The notes under the pieces were generated by a model. It saw nothing but the letters and a program-made list of their open reading frames with translations, searched no databases and was not told the origin of the DNA. A stretch of 41,496 nt of DNA, from NCBI GenBank assembly GCA_011391545.1, contig JAABQI010000296.1:1-41496 (forward strand), read 5' to 3'. The DNA comes from Rhodoferax sp. GTDB lineage: Bacteria > Pseudomonadota > Gammaproteobacteria > Burkholderiales > Burkholderiaceae_C. Position 1 is the first letter of the stretch. Each line of letters starts with the position of its first letter. Positions 1 to 8,494 of the stretch are shown here, piece after piece. Position numbers and translations under genes: made by a program.

Positions 1-357
1 CCCCGCCGCAACCAGCCGCGCGTTGTAGTCGGCCCATAGCTTGTCCTGCTGCGAGCCCAGAAAATAGAGATAGTCCCAGGAAAAAATACCCGTGTCATGG
101 CCATCTGAAAACGAGGGCTGCACGGCGTAGTTGCCCACCGGCTCCAGCCCCGTCAAGGTGACGTCGCGCTTGCCGGTCTGCAGGGTTTCCTGGCCCGGCC
201 CGTGTCCCGCCACCTCGGCTGACGGCGAATAGACACGCATCAACTCGAACGGGATGCGGAACTCCGCGCCGTCAGAAAAACTGATTTCCAGCACGCGCGA
301 CTGGCTGTGCACCGTGATGTCTTTTGGCGCTGGTGCGCCGCTTTGTAAACCTGCCAT
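1..357 (-). CDS. DUF971 (GBBH-like N-terminal) protein, C-terminus beyond window
   Basis: The reading frame opens with ATG at 357 and stays open for 119 codons to the window edge, so the C-terminus is missing. The sequence carries the DUF971 pattern: an early LEISFSDGAEFRIPFELMR strand pair, then the GHDTGIFSWDYLYFLG block typical of the small domain also found at the N-terminus of gamma-butyrobetaine hydroxylase. Bacterial stand-alone members are about 110-150 residues, so little is lost. In Burkholderiales this gene commonly precedes ubiE, which would lie just outside the window. It starts 32 bp after the stop of the upstream oxidoreductase on the same strand and is probably co-transcribed with it. 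The biochemical role of stand-alone DUF971 proteins is uncertain; links to Fe-S assembly have been suggested for the family. Confidence 0.85.
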   Translation of the reverse strand, partial: MAGLQSGAPAPKDITVHSQSRVLEISFSDGAEFRIPFELMRVYSPSAEVAGHGPGQETLQTGKRDVTLTGLEPVGNYAVQPSFSDGHDTGIFSWDYLYFLGSQQDKLWADYNARLVAAG

Positions 358-389
358 GTTGTGTCACCTCTTTAAAGTCGTCATTTCAT

Positions 390-3300
390 TCAAACCAGCA
401 CCCGCTCGATGCCACCGTCGTTGGCCAGCCTGACGTAATCAGGCATCCATTGTTCGCCCAGGATCTGCCTGGCCATTTCCACCACGATGTAGTCCGCTTC
501 CATCAGACCATTTTGCAGGTCTTCGCCGAACCGGCTCAGGCCCTGTAAGCACGCCGGGCAGGAGGTCAGCATCTTGATGTTGTCCTTGGCGCCCACACCC
601 GGGATCTGGCGCAACTGCGCTTCGCCCTTGAGGATTTCTTCTTCCTTGCGAAAACGCACCTGGGTCGAGATGTCGGGACGGTTCAAGGCCAGCGTGCCCG
701 ACTCGCCGCAACAGCGTTCCGACTGGATCACGTTGTCACCCAGCAAGGCTTTCACCGTCTTGAGCGGTTCCTGCAATTTCATCGGGCTGTGGCAGGGGTC
801 GTGGAACAGAAACGCCCCGGCGTTGGCCAGCGTGATGCCTTTTTCGAGCAAGTACTCATGGATGTCGATGATGCGACTACCCGGAAAGATCTCCTCGAAC
901 TTGTAGCCCTGCAACTGGTCATAACAGGTGCCGCAGCTCACCACCACGGTCTTGATGTCGAGGTAATTGAGCGTGTTGGCGACCCGGTGGAACAGCACGC
1001 GGTTGTCGGTGATCATCTTCTCGGCCTTGTCAAACTGGCCGCCGCCGCGCTGCGGGTAGCCACAGCACAGGTAACCTGGCGGCAGCACCGTTTGCACTCC
1101 GGCGTGCCACAACATGGCCTGCGTGGCCAGCCCGACCTGGCTGAACAGGCGCTCCGAGCCGCACCCCGGAAAGTAGAACACCGCCTCGGTCTCGGCCGTG
1201 GTGGTTTTGGGGTTGCGAATGATCGGCACGTAGTCCTTGTCCTCGATGTCGAGCAAGGCGCGCGCGGTCTTCTTGGGCAGGCCACCGGGCAGCTTCTTAT
1301 TGATGAAGTGAATCACCTGCTCCTTGATCGGCGCGGCGCCCAGCGTGGCCGGCGGCGCCTTGGTCTGCCTGCGGCCCATCACCTTCAGCACGTCGGCAGT
1401 CAGGCGCTGCGCCTTGATGGCCACGTTGACCATCACCGAGCGCGCCAGCTTGATGGTCTCGGGGTTGGTCGCGTTCAACATGAACATGGCTGCCGCCCCG
1501 GCCGGCCTGAAGCTCTTCTTGCCCATTTTGCGCAGCAGGTTGCGCATGTTCATCGAGACATCACCAAAGTCGATGTTGACCGGGCACGGGCTCAGGCACT
1601 TGTGGCACACGGTGCAGTGGTCGGCCACGTCCTCGAATTCCTGCCAGTGCTTGATGCTGACACCCCGGCGCGTTTGCTCTTCGTAAAGAAACGCTTCGAC
1701 CAGCAGGGAGGTGGCCAGAATCTTGTTGCGCGGGCTGTAGAGCAGGTTGGCGCGCGGCACATGCGTGGCGCACACCGGCTTGCATTTGCCGCAGCGCAGG
1801 CAGTCTTTCACGCTGTCGGCAATGGCGCCAATGTCAGACTGCTGCATGATCAATGACTCATGCCCCATCAGGCCAAAGCTGGGGGTATAGGCGTTGGTCA
1901 GGTCGGCGTACAAACTGCCGGCCGTCGGCCCGGCACGCAGCAGCTTGCCCTTGTTGAATCGTCCCTCTGGGTCGACTTTGGCCTTGTAGTCGGTGAACGG
2001 CTGCAGTTCGGCATCGCTCAAAAACTCCAGCTTGGTAATGCCAATGCCATGTTCACCCGAAATCACGCCGTCGAGGCTGCGCGCCAACGCCATGATGCGT
2101 TTGACCGCACCGTGGGCCGACTGCAGCATGTCGTAGTCGTCGCTGTTGACCGGGATATTGGTGTGCACATTGCCGTCACCGGCGTGCATGTGCAAAGCCA
2201 CCCACACGCGACCCTTGAGCACGCGCTGGTGAATGGCGTTGCACTCCTTCAGAATCGGCTCGAACGCGACACCACTGAAAATCTGCTGCAAGGGCTGGCG
2301 GATTTGGGTTTTCCAGCTGGCGCGCAAGGAATGGTCCTGCAGCTGGGCAAACAGCGGTGCCACGTCGCGCAGCCAGCCAGCCCACAGTGTGCGCACCTCG
2401 GCAATCAAGGCCAGCGCCTGCGCCACGCGGTCTTCCAGCAGCTCTTCGGCGCTGATGTCACTGGCATCGTCCTGTCGGCCCACGGGCAGATGGCCCTGGG
2501 TAAAAAAATCTTGCAACGCATCGCACAGCGCCAGCTTGTTGCGCAAGCTCAGTTCGATGTTGATGCGCTCGATGCCGTCGGTGTACTCCGCCATGCGCGG
2601 CAGCGGTATCACCACGTCCTCGTTGATCTTGAAGGCGTTGGTATGGCGGCTGATGGCCGCCGTGCGCTTGCGGTCGAGCCAGAACTTCTTGCGCGCCTCG
2701 GGGCTGATGGCGATGAACCCCTCACCGCTGCGCGAGTTGGCAATGCGAACCACCTCGCTGGTGACCCGCGCCACCTCGTCGGCATCGTTGCCGGCGATAT
2801 CCCCAAACAGCACCATCTTGGGTACACCGCCGCCACTCAAGGCGGCGCCGCGCTTGCTTTTGGTGGTGTAACCCACGGCTTTCAGGTAGCGGTCATCCAA
2901 ATGCTCCAGCCCGGCCAGCAGAACGCCCGAGCGCTTTTGCTCGGCAAACATGAAGTCCTTGATCTCGACGATGCTGGGCACGGCGTCCTTGGCATTGCCA
3001 AAAAACTCCAGGCACACGGTGCGCGTGTGCTTGGGCATTTTGTGCACCACCCAGCGCGCGCTGGTGATCAGGCCGTCACAGCCCTCTTTTTGAATGCCGG
3101 GCAGGCCGCTCAGAAACTTGTCGGTCACGTCCTTGCCCAGGCCTTCCTTGCGAAAGGATTTGCCAGCAATGTCCAGTTGTTCTTTGCGAATCGGCGTTTT
3201 GCCGTCGGCCTTGAAATATTGCAACTCGAAGCTGGCCACGTCCACATCATGGATCTTGCCCATGTTGTGGTTCAGGCGGGTCACCTCCAGCCACTCGGCC

Positions 3301-4286
3301 TGCGGCGTCACCATGCGCCAGCTCGCCAGGTTGTCCAGCGAGGTGCCCCACAGAACGGCTTTTTTGCCGCCGGCATTCATGGCAATGTTGCCGCCAATGC
3401 AAGAGGCATCGGCCGAGGTCGGGTCGACCGCAAAGACAAAACCCGCGCGCTCGGCCGCATGCGCCACGCGACTGGTCACCACGCCGGCCTCGGTCCAGAC
3501 CGTGCCGACTTCATGCGTCAGACCCGGCAGCTGGCGCATTTCAACCTCGGTCATGGCTTCGAGCTTTTCGGTGTTGATGACCACACTCTTCCAGGTCAGC
3601 GGAATGGCACCGCCGGTATAACCCGTGCCGCCGCCACGCGGAATGATGGTCAGGCCCAGCTCGATGCAGCCTTTGACCAGATGCGCCATCTCGGCTTCGG
3701 TATCGGGTGTGAGCACCACAAAAGGGTACTCCACGCGCCAGTCGGTGGCGTCGGTCACATGGCTGACGCGGCTCAGGCCGTCAAACTTGATGTTGTCTTT
3801 GGCCGTCAATCTGGCCAGCACCTTTTGGGCCTGGCGGCGCAAGGTGGCCGTTTCGACAAAATTGGCATCGAAGGCTTGCACGGCCTGCCCTGCCGAGGCG
3901 AGCAACTGCCCTACCAGCGCATCGCGCTCGGGGTCGTCGGCCGGGGTGCGGCGCTTTTCAATTTCATGCAGTCGGTGTTGCAGGGCTTGAACCAGCAAAA
4001 CCCGGCGCTTCGGGTTGTCGAGCAGGTCGTCCTGCAGATAAGGGTTGCGCTGCACCACCCAGATGTCGCCCAAGACTTCGTACAACATGCGGGCCGAGCG
4101 GCCGGTACGACGCTCTTCGCGCAAGCTGTTGAGCCATTCCCAGGCCGGTGCCCCGAGCAGCCGAATGACGATTTCGCGGTCTGAAAACGAGGTGTAGTTG
4201 TATGGAATTTCGCGGATGCGTTCGGGCCCATGCTGCGCAATGGCGCCAGCAGGGAACAAGTGGCTGAGCTGTGTGGGGGCATTCAT
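390..4286 (-). CDS. large FAD-linked oxidoreductase with Fe-S and CCG domains (DUF3683)
   Basis: A 1298-residue protein that combines modules usually split between GlcD- and GlcF-type subunits. The order is an N-terminal DUF3683 region (about 1-150), a PCMH-type FAD-binding domain (from about 180, with [11 protein letters not shown]), an FAD-oxidase C-terminal domain ending near [10 protein letters not shown] and GEHGIG, two 4Fe-4S motifs ([11 protein letters not shown] near 829 and [12 protein letters not shown] near 890), and two cysteine-rich CCG domains ([10 protein letters not shown] near 1073, CCGESGT near 1192). The family oxidises 2-hydroxyacids such as D-lactate or glycolate and passes electrons through Fe-S clusters to the quinone pool; the actual substrate here is not shown. 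I chose the ATG at 4286, giving [11 protein letters not shown]; a longer frame to 4433 exists but its extra 49 residues look non-coding. No membrane segment was seen, so membrane association would be peripheral. Confidence 0.88.
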   Translation of the reverse strand: MNAPTQLSHLFPAGAIAQHGPERIREIPYNYTSFSDREIVIRLLGAPAWEWLNSLREERRTGRSARMLYEVLGDIWVVQRNPYLQDDLLDNPKRRVLLVQALQHRLHEIEKRRTPADDPERDALVGQLLASAGQAVQAFDANFVETATLRRQAQKVLARLTAKDNIKFDGLSRVSHVTDATDWRVEYPFVVLTPDTEAEMAHLVKGCIELGLTIIPRGGGTGYTGGAIPLTWKSVVINTEKLEAMTEVEMRQLPGLTHEVGTVWTEAGVVTSRVAHAAERAGFVFAVDPTSADASCIGGNIAMNAGGKKAVLWGTSLDNLASWRMVTPQAEWLEVTRLNHNMGKIHDVDVASFELQYFKADGKTPIRKEQLDIAGKSFRKEGLGKDVTDKFLSGLPGIQKEGCDGLITSARWVVHKMPKHTRTVCLEFFGNAKDAVPSIVEIKDFMFAEQKRSGVLLAGLEHLDDRYLKAVGYTTKSKRGAALSGGGVPKMVLFGDIAGNDADEVARVTSEVVRIANSRSGEGFIAISPEARKKFWLDRKRTAAISRHTNAFKINEDVVIPLPRMAEYTDGIERINIELSLRNKLALCDALQDFFTQGHLPVGRQDDASDISAEELLEDRVAQALALIAEVRTLWAGWLRDVAPLFAQLQDHSLRASWKTQIRQPLQQIFSGVAFEPILKECNAIHQRVLKGRVWVALHMHAGDGNVHTNIPVNSDDYDMLQSAHGAVKRIMALARSLDGVISGEHGIGITKLEFLSDAELQPFTDYKAKVDPEGRFNKGKLLRAGPTAGSLYADLTNAYTPSFGLMGHESLIMQQSDIGAIADSVKDCLRCGKCKPVCATHVPRANLLYSPRNKILATSLLVEAFLYEEQTRRGVSIKHWQEFEDVADHCTVCHKCLSPCPVNIDFGDVSMNMRNLLRKMGKKSFRPAGAAAMFMLNATNPETIKLARSVMVNVAIKAQRLTADVLKVMGRRQTKAPPATLGAAPIKEQVIHFINKKLPGGLPKKTARALLDIEDKDYVPIIRNPKTTTAETEAVFYFPGCGSERLFSQVGLATQAMLWHAGVQTVLPPGYLCCGYPQRGGGQFDKAEKMITDNRVLFHRVANTLNYLDIKTVVVSCGTCYDQLQGYKFEEIFPGSRIIDIHEYLLEKGITLANAGAFLFHDPCHSPMKLQEPLKTVKALLGDNVIQSERCCGESGTLALNRPDISTQVRFRKEEEILKGEAQLRQIPGVGAKDNIKMLTSCPACLQGLSRFGEDLQNGLMEADYIVVEMARQILGEQWMPDYVRLANDGGIERVLV

Positions 4287-4491
4287 CAAAGTGTCTGGTA
4301 GCAGCGATCGCGGGCATTTTTGGCCTGTCACAGGCAAGATCTGGCTGGCTGGCGATGTTACCGCAGCGCAGCATTGCCCTGTTGTAGTCATGGGGAACGG
4401 GGCCCTCTCAGGCGAGCTCCTGTTCGTGTTCAAATGCGCACACTCCGGTCAGCCAACAGGCTGTTCGGGATGAACCGAGGAGCAACACAGC

Positions 4492-5898
4492 GTGGCTATC
4501 GCAACGATCAACCGCATTATTATTTTGTTCGACGAGGCATTCCAGGCCTTGTCGGTCCCCGTGCCCATGCCGGAGGTGGAGCGACTGGCCATTCTGGTCC
4601 AGTCTGCCATGAGTGGCAAAAAACGGGCCTTCCACACCACCAAGCATGTTTTGCACCTGAGCCAAGGCATGAAGCCGGCTCAGGTGCTGGCGGCGCTTTT
4701 TCATGATGTGGTGTACTGTCAGCTTGACGGCGGGTTATCGGGGCAGACGGCAGCGCTACTTGATGGCGTCACGCAATCTGAAAATGGCGCATTGCTACTG
4801 CGCGAGATCGAGCCGCACGACAAGGCCGTTGCCCTGTGTGCCAGCATTTTTGGATTTGCACCTGGACAGATCCTGCCTCAGCAAAGGGGCATGAATGAAT
4901 TTCTCAGTGCTGCCCTGGCAGCACGCCTTCTCCAGCGCCATCTGAATGATGCGCAACTGATCGCCATATTGGCCTGCATCGAGATGACGATTCCCTTCAG
5001 GGCACCCAACGCTAGCGGGCAGACAGCGGCCCAGGCGCTGGCGCAACGCATCCAGGCCCACTGCAGCCGGCGCACGGCTGAACCGCCCTTCTCCGACCAG
5101 CAGACGGTCAGTTTCGTGAAGACGGTTGTCACGGATGCGGTCATCTTTGCCAACCGGGACCTTTCCGGATTCACCGCAGCCAACCCGGGCCGGTGCTTGT
5201 CCAACACCTTGTTGCTGGTCGAAGAGTCCATGTCCCATTTTGCGGCCCTGAGCTTTTGCTCCATTCATGAGTACCGGGGCGCCTTGATGCGCATGGACGC
5301 CTTCTTGAGGAACCTCAATCCCGAGTATGTCTGCCAGAGTTATGACGACGATCCTGACGCCGCTGCCATGCGCGGTATGGTCGCGGTGGTGAAAAAGAAC
5401 ATTGCGTTTTCGCGTGATTATCTGGCTGCCATCCTGACCTCGATGGCCATCATCGAGGCGCTGGCCCTGAGCACCGGGACCGATTGTCCTATTGGCATTT
5501 TTCTGGGCGACAGCACGCATGCTGATGGCGGATCGGACCAGATCGAAGATTTGCTTCCACCAGCGCCCACGGGAAAGCCTGTCAACGCCGAATTGGTCAC
5601 CCTGTTTGAAAATGAACACATCCTTGAATCCATCAACGACCTGACGGCCTCACCATTGACGGAATTCGTCTATCAGTCGCTGGGCCACCACGGCACCCAG
5701 CAGGCGCTGGCGCAGGCGCAATTCATGTTTGACGGTCATTTGACGCCACTTGCATTTTTGCAGACGCTGGACCGCGACATGCTGCGCGCCACCATTCACG
5801 CCTGTGCCGAAATTGCGGTGTCGCGCAAAGAGGCACTTCTGGCACTGGCCCAAAACTTGCTCGTTGAGCATCCAAACGATCTGAAACACGTTGTCTGA
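4492..5898 (+). CDS. HD-domain protein of unknown function
   Basis: 468 residues, starting with GTG at 4492 behind a good ribosome site (GAGGAG ending at 4482). Residues about 45-75 match the HD phosphohydrolase layout: FHTTKHVLHL (His48, His52, His55) followed by ALFHDVVY (His71-Asp72). This resembles the YHN-x-x-H...WFHDxVY subgroup of predicted metal-dependent HD hydrolases. The remaining 390 residues contain no motif I recognise and no transmembrane segment or signal peptide. It is transcribed alone, divergent from the large oxidoreductase (205-bp gap) and 105 bp ahead of the fecR-like gene, which has its own likely promoter. An HD hydrolase beside a nucleotide cyclase cluster could act on a nucleotide, but that is only a guess from position. 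Confidence 0.75.
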   Translation: MAIATINRIIILFDEAFQALSVPVPMPEVERLAILVQSAMSGKKRAFHTTKHVLHLSQGMKPAQVLAALFHDVVYCQLDGGLSGQTAALLDGVTQSENGALLLREIEPHDKAVALCASIFGFAPGQILPQQRGMNEFLSAALAARLLQRHLNDAQLIAILACIEMTIPFRAPNASGQTAAQALAQRIQAHCSRRTAEPPFSDQQTVSFVKTVVTDAVIFANRDLSGFTAANPGRCLSNTLLLVEESMSHFAALSFCSIHEYRGALMRMDAFLRNLNPEYVCQSYDDDPDAAAMRGMVAVVKKNIAFSRDYLAAILTSMAIIEALALSTGTDCPIGIFLGDSTHADGGSDQIEDLLPPAPTGKPVNAELVTLFENEHILESINDLTASPLTEFVYQSLGHHGTQQALAQAQFMFDGHLTPLAFLQTLDRDMLRATIHACAEIAVSRKEALLALAQNLLVEHPNDLKHVV

Positions 5899-5949
5899 CC
5901 CCGGGCCAATGCACCAAAAATGGGCCAGAGACCACTTTACAAATTTGTT

Positions 5950-5978
5950 TTGCAAAGATGATTACATTCGGTTACAAA
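5950..5978 (+). promoter_or_regulatory. candidate sigma-70 promoter of the fecR-like/tolC-ompA pair
   Basis: TTGCAA at 5950-5955 and TACAAA at 5973-5978 are separated by 17 bp. This leaves a short leader to the ATG at 6004, which has a strong AAGGAG at 5989-5994. The surrounding stretch is visibly more AT-rich than its neighbours. Identified by eye only. Confidence 0.45.
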
Positions 5979-6003
5979 CGCAGTTTTCAAGGAGTGGATA
6001 AAA

Positions 6004-6477
6004 ATGAACACGAACCTACGGCAAGTTCTGGCGGCAGTGATGGTTTCATCGCTGACCTGTGCCACAAGCCTGTCCCATGCCCAGGCTGATAAAGTTGGCA
6101 CGGTCAAGACCGTGAGCGGGGACGCCTGGGTCATTACGACCGGGCAACGTGTCAAGGCAAAGGTTGGCACCGACGTGCATCTGGGCAGCCAGCTCAAGAC
6201 CGCCAAGGCCGCCAACTTGGGCGTGACATTCAAGGACAACACCTTGATGTCGTTCGGTCCTGACACTGAAATGACCGTCGATGAATATCTTTTTGAGCCG
6301 GCACAGGGCCAGCTCAAATTGGGCACCCGGCTGGACAAGGGCAGCCTGAATTATGTCTCCGGCCTGATTGCCAAGCTCAAGCCGGAAGCCGTCACCGTCA
6401 AGACCCCCACCGGCACCATTGGTGTGCGCGGCACCCAGTTTCTGCTCAACGTGGACCAGACTGTCGCAGCCAACTGA
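6004..6477 (+). CDS. exported FecR-domain protein
   Basis: 157 residues. Residues 1-27 form a signal peptide with a cleavage site at SHAQA. The rest is one FecR domain: VKTVSGDAWVITTGQ, LGSQLKTAKAANLGVTFKD, then the diagnostic GTIGVRGTQFLLNVD near the C-terminus. Classical FecR proteins are about 300 residues and span the inner membrane to control an ECF sigma factor. This one lacks a transmembrane helix and a cytoplasmic anti-sigma part, and no sigma factor gene is nearby, so it is probably a free periplasmic protein. Short exported FecR proteins of this kind recur beside CHASE2 cyclases and OmpA-like proteins, the arrangement seen here. The tolC-ompA gene follows after 45 bp and is probably co-transcribed. 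Confidence 0.88.
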   Translation: MNTNLRQVLAAVMVSSLTCATSLSHAQADKVGTVKTVSGDAWVITTGQRVKAKVGTDVHLGSQLKTAKAANLGVTFKDNTLMSFGPDTEMTVDEYLFEPAQGQLKLGTRLDKGSLNYVSGLIAKLKPEAVTVKTPTGTIGVRGTQFLLNVDQTVAAN

Positions 6478-6522
6478 GCTAACTGAACTGTCCGGACACA
6501 AAAAAGCTTCTCAAGGGCTCGC

Positions 6523-8478
6523 ATGATTGCCAAAGCAAAGTTGACATTATTGACACTGGCCCTGCTGGGCTGCTGCGGTGCGCAAGCCCAGGCGCTACCC
6601 GAAACATTGGTCAAAGCCGCGCGTCAGGCGGTGTTGACCAATCCTGAAGTGCAGGCACGCTGGAACGGCTTCAAGGCCGCCGGACAGGAACAGGCCAGCG
6701 CACGCGCCGGTTATTTTCCCCAGCTTGATCTGAACGCCTCGGTGGGCACCGAGAGCCGCACCACCCCCTCCAGGGATTACGGCAGCTACGACATCAACAG
6801 CGCCCAGCTCACGCTCAACCAGATGCTGTTTGACGGCCTGTTCACGCCCAGCGAGGTCAAGCGCCTGGGCTATGCCAAACTCGTTCGCTATTACGAGCTG
6901 GCAGAAATTTCCGAGACCACCGCCCTTGAAGCCGTGCGTGCTTATGTCGATGTGGTGCGTTTTCAGGAACAGGTGGAAGCTGCCACACAGAACTACGTCG
7001 AGCACAAGCAGTCCGCGCAGCTGGTCGAAGAGCGCGCTAGGGGCGGCGTAGGTCGCGGCGCCGACGTTGAACAGGCCAGCGGCCGCCTGGCACTGGCGGA
7101 GACCAACCTGTTGACCGAGCTGACCAGCCTGCACGACGCCAGCGCGCGCTATCTGCGGGTGGTCGGCGAAAAGCCCCCCGGCAAGCTGCCAAGCCTGCCC
7201 GAAACCATGAATATGGGCAGCATGCCGGCCAGCACCGAAGCGCTGTTGCAACAGGGCCTGGCGAGCAGCCCCACCCTGAACGCGGCCCTGGAAAACGCCC
7301 GCGCCTACCAACAGGCCGTTAGCACGCGGCAAGCCGCTTTCATGCCGCGCGTGGACCTGCGAGGCTACGTGAGCCGGGACGAAAATCTGTCGGGTGACTT
7401 GGGCACGACGGAACTCAGGGGGCTTGAGCTGGTCCTCAACTACAACCTTTACCGCGGCGGCGCCGACAGTGCCAGAAAGCGCCAGGCGCAGGACCAGCAG
7501 GCCCAGGCGCGCGACCTGCAGGAAAAAGCCTGCCGCGATGTGCGCCAGACGCTGACCATCGCCTACAGCGACGTGCGCAGCCTGGCCGAGCAGCAGCGCT
7601 ATCTGGACCAACACCGGCTGGCTTCAGAAAAGTCGCGCGAAGCCTACCGCCAGCAGTTCGACATTGGCCAGCGCTCCCTGCTGGATGTGCTGGACAGCCA
7701 AAAAGAATTCTATGAGGCCAGCCGCGCCTACATCAATGCCCGTCATAACCAGGCGACTGCGCAGGCGCGCACGCTGGCCGGCATGGGCCATCTGGTGGCG
7801 GCGCTGGGCGTGCAGCGTGCCGATGTGCCCATCGCATCCGAGGCAGGCCAGGACCGTGCCGCTATTGACCCGGCCGATTTGTGCCCGCAGGAAACGACCG
7901 TGGTGGACACTGTTGAGGCCATCAAGGCCCGGTATGCAACCAAAGGCCCGGGCTCTTATGTGGTGCTGATCCCGAGTCCGGACGGCAGTATTGGCCGGGT
8001 CATGGTGCAGGGCCAACAGGGCGAACAGGTTCTGACCAAGGCAGGCCAGGCAGTTTCTCTGGATGGCAGTACCCCGAACCCGATAGAAGTGAGCGCAGAA
8101 AAGGTAAAGGCCGATTTCGGCTCTGCCATCGCTGCACGTCCTCCCATCCCTGAGAAATTCGTCTTTTATTTCAACAAGGGAAGCACCCAGCTGACCCGGG
8201 AATCCAGGGCGCTGCTGCCCAGCGTGCTGGCCAAGGCGCGTGCGCGCCAGGCCATGGACATCTGGCTGATCGGGCACACTGACACCACGGGCAATGCCAA
8301 GCGCAACGATGCCCTGGGTCTCAAGCGGGCGCAGACCCTGGCCAAACATTTCCAGAAACTCGGACTCAAAGACTTGACCCTCACCGTCGAGTCTTACGGC
8401 GAGCGCACGCTTGAGGTTGCCACCCCTGACAACACCTCCGAGCCGCGCAACCGCCGCGGTGAAGTGACTTTGCGTTGA
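6523..8478 (+). CDS. TolC-family outer membrane protein fused to an OmpA C-terminal domain
   Basis: 651 residues, two families in one frame. After a signal sequence (LALLGCCGAQA; LLGC could also serve as a lipobox) residues about 25-435 are a TolC-type outer membrane factor, with the repeated NPEVQARWNGFKAAGQEQ / ARAGYFPQLDL pattern in the first half and SPTLNAALENARAYQQAV / QAAFMPRVDLRGYVS in the second. Residues about 455-535 form a linker (VVLIPSPDGSIGRVMVQG) of the kind found ahead of OmpA domains in FecR/CHASE2 clusters. Residues about 540-650 are an OmpA-like peptidoglycan-binding domain with LIGHTDTTGNAKRNDALGLKR and EPRNRRGEVTLR. TolC proteins are normally about 420-490 residues and end without such a domain. 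The usual inner-membrane pump or ABC partners are absent nearby. ATG 6523 is preceded by AAGGG. Confidence 0.9.
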   Translation: MIAKAKLTLLTLALLGCCGAQAQALPETLVKAARQAVLTNPEVQARWNGFKAAGQEQASARAGYFPQLDLNASVGTESRTTPSRDYGSYDINSAQLTLNQMLFDGLFTPSEVKRLGYAKLVRYYELAEISETTALEAVRAYVDVVRFQEQVEAATQNYVEHKQSAQLVEERARGGVGRGADVEQASGRLALAETNLLTELTSLHDASARYLRVVGEKPPGKLPSLPETMNMGSMPASTEALLQQGLASSPTLNAALENARAYQQAVSTRQAAFMPRVDLRGYVSRDENLSGDLGTTELRGLELVLNYNLYRGGADSARKRQAQDQQAQARDLQEKACRDVRQTLTIAYSDVRSLAEQQRYLDQHRLASEKSREAYRQQFDIGQRSLLDVLDSQKEFYEASRAYINARHNQATAQARTLAGMGHLVAALGVQRADVPIASEAGQDRAAIDPADLCPQETTVVDTVEAIKARYATKGPGSYVVLIPSPDGSIGRVMVQGQQGEQVLTKAGQAVSLDGSTPNPIEVSAEKVKADFGSAIAARPPIPEKFVFYFNKGSTQLTRESRALLPSVLAKARARQAMDIWLIGHTDTTGNAKRNDALGLKRAQTLAKHFQKLGLKDLTLTVESYGERTLEVATPDNTSEPRNRRGEVTLR

Positions 8479-8494
8479 TCTGCCCTGCGGGCCT

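Noticed and set aside
1860-4184. A 774-codon open frame on the plus strand opposite the large oxidoreductase
   Set aside because: High-GC shadow of the minus-strand gene; composition is His/Gln/Arg-rich without domains, and the opposite strand has clear motifs throughout.
8479-8494. Weak GCCC-TGC-GGGC hairpin between tolC-ompA and the cyclase as a shared terminator
   Set aside because: Only a 4-bp stem and an interrupted T stretch; too weak to call.
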